DNA of 64,000 nt from positions 1-64,000 of the forward strand of contig NZ_FRCC01000007.1 in NCBI RefSeq assembly GCF_900142775.1, written 5' to 3'. The notes beneath the pieces are model-generated. The model searched no databases and was not told the DNA's origin. It saw only the letters and a list, made by a program, of their open reading frames with translations. The position numbers were made by a program, and so were the translations under genes. Origin of the DNA: Flavobacterium flevense. Its GTDB lineage: Bacteria > Bacteroidota > Bacteroidia > Flavobacteriales > Flavobacteriaceae. Position 1 is the first letter of the stretch, and the number at the start of each line of letters is the position of its first letter. This document shows positions 9,493 through 18,384 of this stretch, piece after piece.

Positions 9493-9792
9493 CTATTTTT
9501 TCCTCGCTTTAATGCTGAGATCTATTAATAACTGAGCCGTTTCAGTAATAGAATTAGCAGCAAAACCGGTTACATAAACTCCTTTCTTTCCGGATTTAGA
9601 CTGGATACCAAAAACAATGGCTTCATCATCAGGATTTGATTCTCCTTCATAACGATAGATGTGTTTAATCTCGTAATTAGCAGGGTTTTTTAAAATCACA
9701 TCTTCATGTTGATTAAAGTCATAATTAAAACCATTTTCGCTCAATTCGTCTAAAGCTTTAGAAACCGATTTGTAGTGGTATATAGCATCCAT
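9493..9792 (-). CDS. Small conserved protein, often labelled phosphoribosylpyrophosphate synthetase
   Basis: This 99-residue soluble protein with no signal peptide contains [39 protein letters not shown] and [12 protein letters not shown]. Bacteroidota genomes carry many 95-105-residue proteins with this YRYEG-S-PDDEA pattern. I recall database labels calling them phosphoribosylpyrophosphate synthetase, but the chain is far too short for that enzyme and has no PRPP-binding loop. The function should be treated as unknown. It is a single gene upstream of, and divergent from, rnpB. Confidence 0.75.
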   Translation of the reverse strand: MDAIYHYKSVSKALDELSENGFNYDFNQHEDVILKNPANYEIKHIYRYEGESNPDDEAIVFGIQSKSGKKGVYVTGFAANSITETAQLLIDLSIKARKK

Positions 9793-9887
9793 GATATTGG
9801 TTTTTTAGAAGTTAAAAAGAATCTTAAATATAACTAATTTATTTTGAATGCGTTGCATAAATACGGACTAATGTACTTTTATCAGAG

Positions 9888-9918
9888 TTGTTGACATGGT
9901 TTAATTATTGTACTTTTG
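9888..9918 (+). promoter_or_regulatory. rnpB promoter
   Basis: The -33 element TTG (9888-9890) and -7 element TACTTTTG (9911-9918) match the Bacteroidota sigma consensus. The RNA 5' end inferred from P1 pairing is about 5 nt downstream of the box. That calibrates start-site distance for other boxes in this window. Confidence 0.75.
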
Positions 9919-9922
9919 CAGC

Positions 9923-10254
9923 ACAGACCGCCTTATCGCTTTATTCCGAATCAAATTCGATTAAAGAGGAAAGTCCGGACACCACAGAGAAGCATAGCGG
10001 GTAACACCCGTCATCTCGTCTTTCGGGACGGGATAGGACAAGTGCAACAGAAAGTATGTACAGGTAATGCTGTAGTGAAACCAGGTAAACTCTATGCGGT
10101 GAAATACCAAGTATATCAGCATTTAAGGATTTCTCGTCCGTTGTTGAAGGGTAGGTAGCTCGATCTTGTTGGTAACAACAAGGCTAGATAAATGATAAGG
10201 TCTTGTCTCGTTTTTTGGAACGGGACGAGAACAGAATCCGGCTTACAGGTCTGT
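9923..10254 (+). ncRNA. rnpB: RNase P RNA, class A
   Basis: The universally conserved P4-region string GAGGAAAGTCCGGACACC starts near 9965. The matching 3' segment AGAATCCGGCTTACAG is at about 10232-10248. The ends ACAGACC (9923-9929) and GGTCTGT (10248-10254) pair perfectly as P1 and define a molecule of about 332 nt. It is the catalytic RNA that trims tRNA 5' leaders together with RnpA. Short ORFs across it are spurious. Confidence 0.97.
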
Positions 10255-10270
10255 TTTTTTTATTTTTAAA

Positions 10271-10312
10271 AGAAAATGACCGATATTGGAAATCCATATC
10301 GGTCATTTTTTA
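10271..10312. terminator. Bidirectional terminator between rnpB and the DUF6048 gene
   Basis: A perfect 12-bp stem AATGACCGATAT (10275-10286) pairs with 10296-10307 over a 9-nt loop. It is flanked by A-runs and T-runs, so it can end both converging transcripts. Confidence 0.85.
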
Positions 10313-10343
10313 TTTGGTATATTTTATTGCGAAATCTGAAAAA

Positions 10344-11177
10344 TTATTTTTTCGGTGTTTTTTTAACTTCTTCAGCGGGTTTTACTTTCTTTTTATAAAG
10401 AGGTACAAAATAAGTTACCGTGTAATTAAAACCAACTCCAAAATCGCCATTATAGGTTCGGTTGAATCCCGGAATATACAGGTTTTCAAAATTATTGGGT
10501 TGTTTGTTAGTAATCAGTCTGTTGAATCGAAGGCTGAATCCCATAAACACATTGTTAAACACCTTAGCCTTCATTCCGGCTACAACTTCAATCCAGCTGG
10601 CCGTTAAGCCATTGTATTTTTGTCCCGAAGTAACTGGCGGAATTTCTCCAAAATATTGGTTGGTGTTGTAAATTTTATAGTTGTTTAATTGCTGGTTAAA
10701 AGTACTAAAACCATAACGCATACCTATAGAAATAATGTTTTCCATGTCGAGCCAGTTTTCGTAGCCGTTATAATCAAAACCTACTCTTATATACGAACCT
10801 TTAGTGGTGAAATTCAGGCGTGCATCATCGGTAGTTTTATTTTCATTTCCTACTTCGGCAGCGATATAGTATTTTTTGCTCCAGCGATAATCTCCCACTA
10901 ATTCCAGTCCTTTATAATCTTTGTCATAAAAACTACGACTCAGCTTAAACAAATCAATTCCCAGCCGTAACCCGTAACGATCTGTTTTAACAGGAGCTAT
11001 AATCGTATCTGTTTTTATAACAGTGTCCTTTTTAACAACAACAGTTTTAGCAGGGACAGTATTAACTGTAACCGTATCTTTTATTTTGGGCTTGGGTGCT
11101 TCTTTCCTTTGCGCATTTGCAAAAAACAACGAAAAAAGAAAAAAGAGACTAAAAATAGATTTCAAGATGTGTTTCAT
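10344..11177 (-). CDS. DUF6048 family outer-membrane-like protein
   Basis: The protein has 277 residues and a signal peptide of about 23 residues (FFLFSLFFANAQ). A Lys/Thr/Val-rich linker follows (TVVVKKDTVIKTDTI), then a beta-rich domain with alternating strands (RYGLRLGIDLFKL, GSYIRVGFDYNG, VFMGFSLRFNR) suggestive of a small outer-membrane barrel. The tail is basic (KKKVKPAEEVKKTPKK). It overlaps the upstream DUF6452 gene by 29 bp, so the two are co-expressed. The order DUF6452-DUF6048 next to rlmD is, from memory, common in Flavobacteriaceae. No biochemical function is known to me. Confidence 0.8.
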   Translation of the reverse strand: MKHILKSIFSLFFLFSLFFANAQRKEAPKPKIKDTVTVNTVPAKTVVVKKDTVIKTDTIIAPVKTDRYGLRLGIDLFKLSRSFYDKDYKGLELVGDYRWSKKYYIAAEVGNENKTTDDARLNFTTKGSYIRVGFDYNGYENWLDMENIISIGMRYGFSTFNQQLNNYKIYNTNQYFGEIPPVTSGQKYNGLTASWIEVVAGMKAKVFNNVFMGFSLRFNRLITNKQPNNFENLYIPGFNRTYNGDFGVGFNYTVTYFVPLYKKKVKPAEEVKKTPKK

Positions 11178-11673
11178 TTTCGTTAGCGATACTATAATTT
11201 CTTACTGCAATAAGTTGCATCCATAATAAATCAGGTGTTGCAGCATCTGTTTGTACAAATGGTGTGATGGGATCTAAAGCAAAATTAGTTTTAAATCCGC
11301 AGGCACGTGACACATATACATTTTCGGTGGTGTAATTAAAGGTAATAATATCTTCGTTAGGCAGTGCTGCCGGATTAGTACTTCCAAAATTACGGATGAA
11401 ACGAAAAGTAGTCGTCTCAGCGGTAGTTTGCAGCGGAATAGCAACAGTACTTCCATTAATTAACGTGCTTCCGTTATAGGTAATACCTTCTTCCATACCA
11501 TCCGCAATTATCGTCAGATTGGAGACACTCTTTTCTACCGAAGAATTGTTGTAGTCATAAAAAGTAACTACTAGCCGCGATGTGGTAACGGTATTAGCAT
11601 CACAAATATCATCTTTCTCACAACCGGAGAAGGAGAAACTGAGTATTAATAAGAGCAGAATCGTTTTCTTCAT
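11149..11673 (-). CDS. DUF6452 family lipoprotein
   Basis: The protein has 174 residues. The N-terminus MKKTILLLLILSFSFSGC is a lipoprotein signal with lipobox Cys18. The mature part has Thr/Asn-rich beta strands (RLVVTFYDYNN, ETTTFRFIRN, DIITFNYTTENVYVSRACGF). It is probably anchored in the outer membrane facing the periplasm. Its end overlaps the DUF6048 start by 29 bp, which implies translational coupling and a possible complex. Function unknown. Confidence 0.8.
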   Translation of the reverse strand: MKKTILLLLILSFSFSGCEKDDICDANTVTTSRLVVTFYDYNNSSVEKSVSNLTIIADGMEEGITYNGSTLINGSTVAIPLQTTAETTTFRFIRNFGSTNPAALPNEDIITFNYTTENVYVSRACGFKTNFALDPITPFVQTDAATPDLLWMQLIAVRNYSIANENETHLEIYF

Positions 11674-11679
11674 ATTTTT

Positions 11680-11738
11680 TTAGTTGTTAGTGCCTAGTCC
11701 TTAGTCCATAGTGAAAAACTAAGGACTAGGTACTAAGG
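11680..11738. repeat. Inverted repeat of CTAGTCCTTAGT type
   Basis: CCTAGTCCTTAGT and its complement ACTAAGGACTAGG surround a short AT spacer, followed by a further ACTAAGGAC. It lies between DUF6452 and rlmD. It resembles the CTTAG-rich repeats at 43640-43680, 44687-44720 and 57528-57597. Confidence 0.65.
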
Positions 11739-11743
11739 ACTAT

Positions 11744-13156
11744 TTATCTTTTTTCCAACAGCACTACATTTTCCACGTGATGCGTTTGCGGAAACATGTC
11801 TACAGGACGCACTTTGGTTACTTTGTATTTTTCGTCCATTAAAGCCAAATCACGGGCTTGTGTAGCCGAATTACAGCTTACATAAACTACTTTTTCAGGA
11901 GCAATTTTCATAATTTGTTCAATTACGTCTTTGTGCATTCCGTCTCGTGGCGGATCAGTGATAATAACATCCGGTTGTCCGTGTTGTGCAATAAAAGCAT
12001 CGTTGAAAACCACTTTCATATCTCCTACGTAAAACTCACAATTGTCAATGTTATTGCGTTCGGCATTGGCCTTAGCATCTTTAATCGCATCAGGAACACT
12101 TTCGACACCAATTACTTTTTTAGCTTTTTTAGAAACAAACTGCGCAATAGTTCCCGTCCCGGTATATAAATCGTAAACGGTTTCATTGCCTGTCAATCCG
12201 GCAAAATCTCTGGTGATTTTGTATAATTCGTAAGCCTGATCAGAGTTGGTTTGGTAAAAAGATTTGGCATTGATGCTAAATTTTAAACCTTCCATTTCTT
12301 CCAGAATGTAATCACGCCCTTTGTACAATTTAATGTCCTGGTCGTAAAGCGTATCATTTGCTTTATTGTTCACCACATATTGCAACGAAGTAATTTGCGG
12401 GAATTTAGCATAAAGATGATCTAATAACAATTCTCTGCTGGCTTTATCATTTTCGAAAAATTGAATCAAAAGCATGATTTCGCCAGTCGAAGCCGTACGC
12501 AACATCAGGGTTCTCAACAAACCGGAATGTTCTCTGGGATTAAAGAAAGTCAGATTATTGGCGTTAGCAAAATCACGCACTTCATTTCTGATAGCGTTCG
12601 AAGGATCTTCCTGTAAATGACATTTTTTAATGTCCAGGATTTTGTCCCACATTTTTGGAATATGAAAACCAAGAGCATTTCTGTTTCCTAAATCTTCATC
12701 GCTTCCTATTTCAGCTTCGGTTAACCAACGGCTGTTAGAAAACGAAAATTCCATTTTATTTCTGTAAAAAAACTTTTTCTCCGAACCTAAAATAGGTTCA
12801 AATTCAGGAAGTTCAATTTTCCCAATACGTTGCAAGTGATTTTTAACCTCATTGTGTTTGTAAAACAATTGTTGGTCGTAGTTCATGTTTTGCCATTTGC
12901 AACCACCACAAACCCCAAAATGCTCACAAACAGGATCTACACGATGCTCTGATAATTCGTGGAATTTCACTGCTTTTCCTTCGTAATACGCTTTGCGCTT
13001 TTTGAAAGTTTGCACATCCACCACATCACCCGGAACCACATTCGGAATAAACACTACTTTTCCATCGGGAGCCTTTGCTACCGAAACGCCTTTTGCACCT
13101 GCATCAAGGACTTTTATCTGATGAAAGACAACTTTGTCTGTATTTTTTCTACCCAT
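11744..13156 (-). CDS. rlmD: 23S rRNA (uracil-1939-C5)-methyltransferase RlmD
   Basis: The protein has 470 residues. An N-terminal TRAM domain (about 1-65) is followed by the iron-sulfur cysteines C77, C83 and C86 in CEHFGVCGGCKWQ, plus a later Cys in IKKCHLQ. The SAM-binding loop is DLYTGTGTIAQFV, followed by ITDPPRDGMH and the catalytic VYVSCNSATQARDL. It makes m5U in 23S rRNA with SAM; some family members instead act on tRNA position 54. The -7 box TATTTTTG (13168-13161) lies so close to the ATG that the transcript is predicted to be leaderless. Confidence 0.95.
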   Translation of the reverse strand: MGRKNTDKVVFHQIKVLDAGAKGVSVAKAPDGKVVFIPNVVPGDVVDVQTFKKRKAYYEGKAVKFHELSEHRVDPVCEHFGVCGGCKWQNMNYDQQLFYKHNEVKNHLQRIGKIELPEFEPILGSEKKFFYRNKMEFSFSNSRWLTEAEIGSDEDLGNRNALGFHIPKMWDKILDIKKCHLQEDPSNAIRNEVRDFANANNLTFFNPREHSGLLRTLMLRTASTGEIMLLIQFFENDKASRELLLDHLYAKFPQITSLQYVVNNKANDTLYDQDIKLYKGRDYILEEMEGLKFSINAKSFYQTNSDQAYELYKITRDFAGLTGNETVYDLYTGTGTIAQFVSKKAKKVIGVESVPDAIKDAKANAERNNIDNCEFYVGDMKVVFNDAFIAQHGQPDVIITDPPRDGMHKDVIEQIMKIAPEKVVYVSCNSATQARDLALMDEKYKVTKVRPVDMFPQTHHVENVVLLEKR

Positions 13157-13249
13157 GGCGCAAAAATAAGTGTTTGTTGCCTTTTATGAATTCAAATTGG
13201 GAAATATTTTTAAAAAGTGTTGATTTTTATCTGGATTCTGTTTTGGTCG

Positions 13250-13347
13250 TAATTATTAAAAACGTCAGTTCGAGTGTTTTTTGTGTAGTCCTGATCCCGA
13301 AACATCGGGACGGGACGAAACAAAAAATGTATCGAGAACCGTTTTTA
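13250..13347. repeat. Dispersed palindromic element, copy 1
   Basis: The outer arms AAAACGTCAGTTCGAGTG and ATCGAGAACCGTTTT are imperfectly complementary, with an inner GGGAC/GTCCC stem. A near-identical copy in the opposite orientation is at 61510-61588, lacking about 20 bp of the centre. Confidence 0.85.
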
Positions 13348-13539
13348 ATGATTTTTTTTATGAGCCAATTCCCGCTTTCCGCTACAAATCCTCGTTTCTC
13401 CAGCACAAATTCGGCTGTAAAAGGAGCTTCTTATAGTCGCTCTTTTTCAGCACGAATTTGTAAGCTGTCGCAACTCCGGGTTTTTCGCTGCAATCGGGGG
13501 CAGAGGAGTTGTGGGAATATTGAGTTTTTAGATAAAAAG

Positions 13540-13565
13540 AAACCTCGTTTGATGGAACGAGGTTT
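13540..13565. terminator. Hairpin, probable terminator
   Basis: AAACCTCGTT (13540-13549) pairs with AACGAGGTTT (13556-13565), with T/A-rich flanks. It has the same stem sequence as the hairpin after ilvD (15895-15932). Confidence 0.55.
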
Positions 13566-13740
13566 GGTTTATGTTTTTAAGTTTTGATAGCCGAGTTGTC
13601 TTCCGTGCACGCTTCAATAGGATAAAATACTATTTAAAATTGAACTTTTTGGTTTTGTCGTTGCTCAACTTTGCGGGCACGGATTGCAAATCCGTTATCG
13701 TTGCGTTGATATATCCGGGCGGTCTGGGCTGTTTTTCTTT

Positions 13741-14280
13741 TCAGCTTCTTTTTCGGTCAATGTTGTCTAAAATAATTCTTTCAATTTTATGCGGCTCGTC
13801 ACATTCTGCATCATTAGCTCTAAATTCGCACCTTGGACAGTCAAAACTTAATTGATATCTATTCGAATATTCAATCATTGGGGTTGCGCATTTTGGACAA
13901 TGCGCTTTCATATCTGTGATTATCCAAGCATTTTTTCTATTGTCTAATTTCCAACTCCATGTCCATCGCCACTTTTTTAAAGTATCTTCTTTATAACTAC
14001 AAAAGTCTGGTTTTAATGTTTCTTCATTCTTGAATTTGTCAATGATTACAATTATTAAAATGAATAAGCCAAAAACAATTATAAGCCACCAAATTTTAAG
14101 GTCAAAATTTAAAACTTTCCAGACCATATTTCCAATCCATTTGAATATTGACCAAATAGTTGATAAAATTGGTTTTTCTTTTAAATAGTCGTAACCTATT
14201 GTCAATAGAAAACTAAATATTGCTGTTCCTATACTTATTGTCCAAGGTGATTTTACCCAATCTTCTTTGCTCTTTGTCAT
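13741..14280 (-). CDS. Orphan membrane protein with C-terminal zinc ribbon
   Basis: The protein has 179 residues and is not assigned to a family. It has two transmembrane segments (about 12-30 and 62-81), then a Trp-rich linker (KKWRWTWSWKLD), then a four-Cys zinc ribbon with C128-x2-C131 and C148-x2-C151 (HCPKC...DCPRC). The zinc ribbon should face the cytoplasm. It is an accessory gene, bounded on its 5' side by a 130-bp hairpin repeat (14328-14457) that separates it from the protease gene. Two-TM plus small cytoplasmic domain proteins occur among defence effectors, but nothing here proves that role. Confidence 0.65.
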   Translation of the reverse strand: MTKSKEDWVKSPWTISIGTAIFSFLLTIGYDYLKEKPILSTIWSIFKWIGNMVWKVLNFDLKIWWLIIVFGLFILIIVIIDKFKNEETLKPDFCSYKEDTLKKWRWTWSWKLDNRKNAWIITDMKAHCPKCATPMIEYSNRYQLSFDCPRCEFRANDAECDEPHKIERIILDNIDRKRS

Positions 14281-14327
14281 TTATTCTCTAATCCTAATTT
14301 TTAAGTGTTTTTCCTTCAAAATAGCCC

Positions 14328-14457
14328 ATAACGTTCCCGCGCTACAAGCAGTTTGGGATTAAATTAGCGTTATCTTTCGGATTTGCCAAATCTTCCAAAT
14401 ACAAAACGATCTTCAAATTAAGCCTAAAGCCCAAATTGCTTTTAGCGTGTGTTATAG
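14328..14457. repeat. attC-like hairpin repeat, copy A
   Basis: This imperfect palindrome of about 130 bp has outer ends ATAAC...GTTAT. Inner arms are GCTACAAGCAGTTTGGG against CCCAAATTGCTTTTAGC. The centre CTTCGGATTTGCCAAATC is shared with copies B (28670-28796) and E (62870-62997). It sits between two co-oriented orphan genes. Confidence 0.8.
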
Positions 14458-14471
14458 GCAGTAAACTTTTT

Positions 14472-15185
14472 TTACACTAATAAATCACCTATAATATTTG
14501 TAACATTACCGATAGCTCTTAGTGGCACAGCTGAACCCATTCCCAAATTCAAATTCTTCTTCATTTCTGCAATTAATTGCTGTAAAACTTGAACAGGATC
14601 AATTCCTCCTATTGCCATTGATATACCACCAGTATTCGCTTGTTGAATTTGATTTAAAAAACTTGATAAATTACCAAACTTTGAATTTACAATTCCGATT
14701 AATTCTCCAGCTGAATTAAAAAGAGGGCCACCTGAATTGCCGTGATTGACAGAAGCATCTATTTTTATCAGTTCAATTCCATTATTAGGTTCAAAGCCCG
14801 CAATATGAGCGCCTAAAGCAGTTATGTTTGTAGTATGAGAGGGAAAACCAACTACAAATGCTTCTTGTCCTATTTGAGTATTATTTGAATTGCCTAATAC
14901 AACACCTGGACCAAGTGTTTGTTGAAATTCTACAATAGCAATATCAAGATTCACATCATTAAAAATTACTGTTCCAATTTGTCCATTATTTTGTCCAGAT
15001 AGTACTCCAACTGTTATAGTATTAGCAACAATACAATGACTACAAGTTAATACTCTTTTTCCGTTGTCAATTAAAACTCCACTTCCTGCACTTACGATTT
15101 GTTGATTAATTCCTCCTTGATTTATTATTGAAATAACTCGAATTACAGAATTCTGAACATTATTATATTCATTTGAAAAATCCAT
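14472..15185 (-). CDS. Trypsin-like serine protease without signal peptide
   Basis: The protein has 237 residues. The catalytic triad is visible: H50 in LTCSHCI, D81 in LDIAIV, and S151 in GNSGGPLF. The N-terminus (MDFSNEYNNVQNSVIRV) is not a signal peptide, and no PDZ domain follows. It is therefore a cytoplasmic single-domain S1C-type (DegP/HtrA-fold) protease. Lone cytosolic trypsin-like domains occur as effectors in conflict systems, which is an inference only. It lies between hairpin copy A on its 3' side and a 170-bp AT-rich stretch on its 5' side, apart from any housekeeping operon. Confidence 0.85.
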   Translation of the reverse strand: MDFSNEYNNVQNSVIRVISIINQGGINQQIVSAGSGVLIDNGKRVLTCSHCIVANTITVGVLSGQNNGQIGTVIFNDVNLDIAIVEFQQTLGPGVVLGNSNNTQIGQEAFVVGFPSHTTNITALGAHIAGFEPNNGIELIKIDASVNHGNSGGPLFNSAGELIGIVNSKFGNLSSFLNQIQQANTGGISMAIGGIDPVQVLQQLIAEMKKNLNLGMGSAVPLRAIGNVTNIIGDLLV

Positions 15186-15352
15186 ATTTTGTTTTTATTA
15201 TGTTAAGTTGTTGGTTTTGCGACTTATTACTTACAACTCACTTATAGGCGAAACAACCCTTCGTATATACATCTAAAATTGGTTAGATTGGCGAAAGTTT
15301 CTATCGCTTTATTTGTTTTCAAATATATTTAAATATTCTTACAAAAAAAACA

Positions 15353-15850
15353 TTAAGGCTTCTCTCTCCCCACAAATTTTCCTTTTCCTAATAAAAATGC
15401 AATTGCTTTTGGAATATTTTTATCAATGCTTTCGTCCGTTTTTAAATGTGAAATATAGCGGATGATTTCATGCCGTAAAGAAGGACGCAAATTTTGGAAA
15501 ACAGTATTGGCTTTTTTGTTTTTGTTTAAAGCTTGTAATAGTTTAGGATGAATGGGAATTTCTCTTTTTTTGGGGTCATAAGCAATACTTATTTCTATTT
15601 GTTCTCCAATTCGTTTAGGAGAATTTTTAAGCATGGTAGTATTGATATACAAGCGCCATTCTCCTTTAAATTTCATTAAAGTTTGGGTGTAGGGAATAGC
15701 ATTAACAGTCCCTTTGACAGGAATAGGACCTTTGGATTTTCCTGCTTTTTCAAAAATAGCATTTAAAATTTCTTCAGGTACAAAAACAAACGGATTGATT
15801 CCTATAATTTCAATTCTTGCCAAAAAAGTATAGCTTGTTTCTACTGACAT
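15353..15850 (-). CDS. DUF1905/YdeI-OmdA family protein
   Basis: The protein has 165 residues. The N-terminal half (1-95) fits DUF1905: YTFLARIEIIGINPFVFVP, GTVNAIPYTQTLMKFKGEWRLYIN, IEISIAYDPKKREIP. The C-terminal helical half (RHEIIRYISHLKT...KAIAFLLGKGKF) fits the bacteriocin-protection YdeI/OmdA domain. No signal peptide, so it is soluble. The molecular role is not established. It is a single gene downstream of ilvD, separated from it by a strong terminator. Confidence 0.8.
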   Translation of the reverse strand: MSVETSYTFLARIEIIGINPFVFVPEEILNAIFEKAGKSKGPIPVKGTVNAIPYTQTLMKFKGEWRLYINTTMLKNSPKRIGEQIEISIAYDPKKREIPIHPKLLQALNKNKKANTVFQNLRPSLRHEIIRYISHLKTDESIDKNIPKAIAFLLGKGKFVGREKP

Positions 15851-15894
15851 AAACCAAGTTTTAACTATTGCTAAAATAGAAAATTAGAACAAAA

Positions 15895-15932
15895 AAACCT
15901 CGTTTCCAATCCTAATGAGGAAAACGAGGTTT
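15895..15932. terminator. Terminator after ilvD
   Basis: AAACCTCGTTT (15895-15905) pairs with AAACGAGGTTT (15922-15932), with an upstream A-run giving the U-tract for minus-strand transcripts. Confidence 0.8.
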
Positions 15933-15976
15933 AGAATTTTAAAAAGATTGTTATTTCAATCTTTCAATATAGAATA

Positions 15977-17665
15977 CTACAAATCCGATTTTAAAACAGC
16001 TCCGTTACTAGCATTGGTTACCAGAGAACGGTATTGTCCTAACCATCTTGAAGTTAATTGTTTTTTAAGAGGAACAAATTCAGCTCTTCTTTTAGCAATT
16101 TCTTCATCGGTTAAGTTTACAGATAAAATGTACTGATCTACGTCAATATGGATTTCGTCTCCGTCTTTCACTAAACCAATCATTCCGCCTTCGGCAGCTT
16201 CAGGAGAAACGTGACCAATTGAAGCTCCACGAGTTGCACCACTAAAACGACCATCGGTAATTAAGGCAACTGAATTTCCAAGTCCCATTCCCATAATTAA
16301 TGAAGTTGGAGCTAACATTTCCTGCATTCCAGGACCTCCTTTTGGACCTTCATAACGAATCACAACCACATTTTCAGCTTTTACTTTTCCGCCAAGAATT
16401 CCTTCGATAGCTTCCGGCTGTCCGTCAAAACATACGGCAGTTCCTGTAAAAACGCGATCTCCTGTAATTCCTGCGGTTTTAATAACAGCTCCTTGCTCGG
16501 CTAAATTTCCGTACAAAACTGCTAAACCACCTACCTCAGAATACGGATTGTCAATAGTGTGGATAATATTAGTGTCTTTGATGTAAGCATCTTTGATTTT
16601 CTCTAATATGGTTTCGCCTGTAATGGTAAGATTGTCTAACAAAATATCGTCACCTCTTTTTGTCATTTCTTTCATTACCGCATTTACACCACCGGCAGTA
16701 TTGATATCTTCCATGTGAACGGTTGATAAACTTGGAGAAATTTTAGCAATATGAGAAACTCTTTTTGAGATTTTATTGATGTCTTCTAAGTTGAAATCAA
16801 CATTGGCTTCTTTAGCAATAGCCAACATGTGTAAAACCGTATTCGAACTTCCGCCCATCGCCATGTCTACAGCAAAAGCATTTCGTACTGCATTTTCGTT
16901 CAGAATGTTTTTTAGTTTGAATTTTTCAGTTTGGGCACTGTCTTTTGCAATTTCGCAAATTCTTCTGGCCGCTTGTCTGTATAATTCTTCACGTTCTTTA
17001 GTTAAAGCCAGGATTGTTCCGTTTCCGGGAAGTGCAATTCCCATAGCTTCCATCAAAGTATTCATGGAGTTGGCTGTAAACATTCCCGAGCAACTTCCTC
17101 CACTAGGACAAGCATTACATTCAATGTCTTTTAATTCTTCATCGGTGATTTCGCCTAATTCGTGTTTTCCAACAGCCTCAAAAGCGGTAGCCAAATCGAT
17201 TGGAACTCCATCTTTAGTATGTCCTTTTTTCATTGGTCCACCACTAACAAAAATGGTTGGAACATCAACTCTTAAAGCACCCATAATCATTCCGGGAACA
17301 ATTTTATCACAGTTAGGAATGGCAATCATAGCATCTAACTTGTGCGCATTCATCACCGTTTCGATAGAATTAGCAATAATTTCTCTCGAAGGCAAAGAAA
17401 AAAGCATTCCATCGTGACCCATTGCGATTCCATCATCAACACCAATTGTATTAAATTCAAACGGCACACAACCATTAGCTTTAATTTCTTCTTTGATTAC
17501 TCTCGAAACTCTGTCCAGAAAAAAATGTCCGGGAATAATTTCGATGTACGAATTAGCAACTCCAATAAATGGTTTTTCAAAATCTTCATCAACTAATCCT
17601 GTTGCTCTGAATAAAGATCTGTGCGGGGTTCTTTGATGTCCTTTTTTTACTTCATCACTTCTCAT
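15977..17665 (-). CDS. ilvD: Dihydroxy-acid dehydratase
   Basis: The protein has 562 residues, full length. It catalyses the penultimate step of valine, isoleucine and pantothenate precursor synthesis using an iron-sulfur cluster and Mg2+. Signatures are [11 protein letters not shown] (cluster Cys), [18 protein letters not shown] (cluster Cys), and [24 protein letters not shown] near the C-terminus. No other ilv genes adjoin it. The -7 box TATCTTTG at 17728-17721 predicts a leader of about 50 nt. I see no Ile/Val codon-rich leader peptide or attenuator there. Confidence 0.97.
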   Translation of the reverse strand: MRSDEVKKGHQRTPHRSLFRATGLVDEDFEKPFIGVANSYIEIIPGHFFLDRVSRVIKEEIKANGCVPFEFNTIGVDDGIAMGHDGMLFSLPSREIIANSIETVMNAHKLDAMIAIPNCDKIVPGMIMGALRVDVPTIFVSGGPMKKGHTKDGVPIDLATAFEAVGKHELGEITDEELKDIECNACPSGGSCSGMFTANSMNTLMEAMGIALPGNGTILALTKEREELYRQAARRICEIAKDSAQTEKFKLKNILNENAVRNAFAVDMAMGGSSNTVLHMLAIAKEANVDFNLEDINKISKRVSHIAKISPSLSTVHMEDINTAGGVNAVMKEMTKRGDDILLDNLTITGETILEKIKDAYIKDTNIIHTIDNPYSEVGGLAVLYGNLAEQGAVIKTAGITGDRVFTGTAVCFDGQPEAIEGILGGKVKAENVVVIRYEGPKGGPGMQEMLAPTSLIMGMGLGNSVALITDGRFSGATRGASIGHVSPEAAEGGMIGLVKDGDEIHIDVDQYILSVNLTDEEIAKRRAEFVPLKKQLTSRWLGQYRSLVTNASNGAVLKSDL

Positions 17666-17856
17666 AATAAACCAGGTTTTTTATACTTTTTAAATTTGTA
17701 TTTTTATTTTTTTTCAGCGCCAAAGATAAATAATCTTTTAGGTTTAACCGTTGCTGATACTGGAAAACCCGTTATAATCTTTTCCCCTAAACGAAGTTTG
17801 TTTTATTAAACAGCGTTTTTTATATAATGAGACTATAATTAATTGGTATGCTGCTT

Positions 17857-17864
17857 TATCTTTG
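17857..17864 (+). promoter_or_regulatory. -7 box of the 17884 lipoprotein gene
   Basis: TATCTTTG matches TANNTTTG. It lies inside the longer reading frame that begins at 17848, so it argues for the later ATG at 17884. Confidence 0.5.
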
Positions 17865-17883
17865 CTTTAAAGTTTTAAAAAGA

Positions 17884-18336
17884 ATGAATAATAATAGCTC
17901 AGGAAAAAGTTGGGTAATAATATGTTTGCTACTTATTTTTTCTACCCTTATTTTAAGTTGTAAAAAGAGTAACGAAAAAGGAATTCCTTTTTCTTATCGT
18001 GCTGTAAATGATAGCGATACTGCCTTGCTTCGATATACCAAATTAGAAGATAATCGATTTTTTGGTCAATATGAAGTGATTTATGGACAGTTTAGAAAAG
18101 ATTCCGGTGAGATTAGGGGAATTATTTCCGGTGATACGCTTAAAGGTAGTTTTTATTACCATTCTTATGGCGGCGGTGTTTTAAAAAGATATCCAATTGC
18201 TATGCTGAAACGAGAGAATAAATGGCTGTTAGGCAAAGGTATTATTTCAATTTATATGGGCATTCCTTCTTTTTTAAAAACAGAACCTATTGATTATTCG
18301 AATCCCGAATTTATTTTTGAAGAAGTAAAGAAATAA
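17884..18336 (+). CDS. Small lipoprotein of unknown function
   Basis: The protein has 150 residues from ATG 17884. A frame starting at 17848 would add 12 residues but contains the -7 box. The N-terminus KSWVIICLLLIFSTLILSC is a lipoprotein signal ending in lipobox Cys. The mature part is a compact beta-rich domain (LRYTKLEDNRFFGQYEVIYGQF, GIISGDTLKGSFYYHSYGGG, YPIAMLKRENKWLLGKG), like the small secreted YxxxGxF-type lipoproteins of Bacteroidota. It is probably outer-membrane anchored. It is monocistronic with a terminator immediately after. Confidence 0.75.
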   Translation: MNNNSSGKSWVIICLLLIFSTLILSCKKSNEKGIPFSYRAVNDSDTALLRYTKLEDNRFFGQYEVIYGQFRKDSGEIRGIISGDTLKGSFYYHSYGGGVLKRYPIAMLKRENKWLLGKGIISIYMGIPSFLKTEPIDYSNPEFIFEEVKK

Positions 18337-18344
18337 GCTAAATG

Positions 18345-18378
18345 AAAATCCGTCCCGAAAGATACCGGGACGGATTTT
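18345..18378. terminator. Bidirectional terminator
   Basis: The perfect 13-bp stem AAAATCCGTCCCG pairs with CGGGACGGATTTT (18366-18378) over an 8-nt loop. It lies between the converging lipoprotein and mdaB genes. Confidence 0.85.
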
Positions 18379-18384
18379 CTGTTT

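Larger units (their letters stand above)
13157..13740. other. Gene-free stretch with repeats and a terminator
   Basis: It holds a dispersed palindromic element (13250-13347), a terminator-like hairpin (13540-13565) and a small hairpin ACGGATT-GCA-AATCCGT (13679-13695). A 170-codon plus-strand frame (13075-13587) overlaps rlmD antisense and has no recognisable protein character, so I reject it. Confidence 0.6.

Noticed and set aside
9916..10607. Plus-strand ORFs across 9916-10158 and 10203-10607
   Set aside because: The first is inside RNase P RNA, and the second runs from rnpB through a terminator into the antisense of the DUF6048 gene.
13075..13587. 170-codon plus-strand ORF
   Set aside because: It overlaps rlmD antisense and then crosses a dispersed palindromic repeat; its composition is that of non-coding sequence.
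17666..17856. Branched-chain amino acid attenuator upstream of ilvD
   Set aside because: No short frame rich in Ile/Val/Leu codons and no terminator hairpin before the ATG, unlike the clear trp leader.
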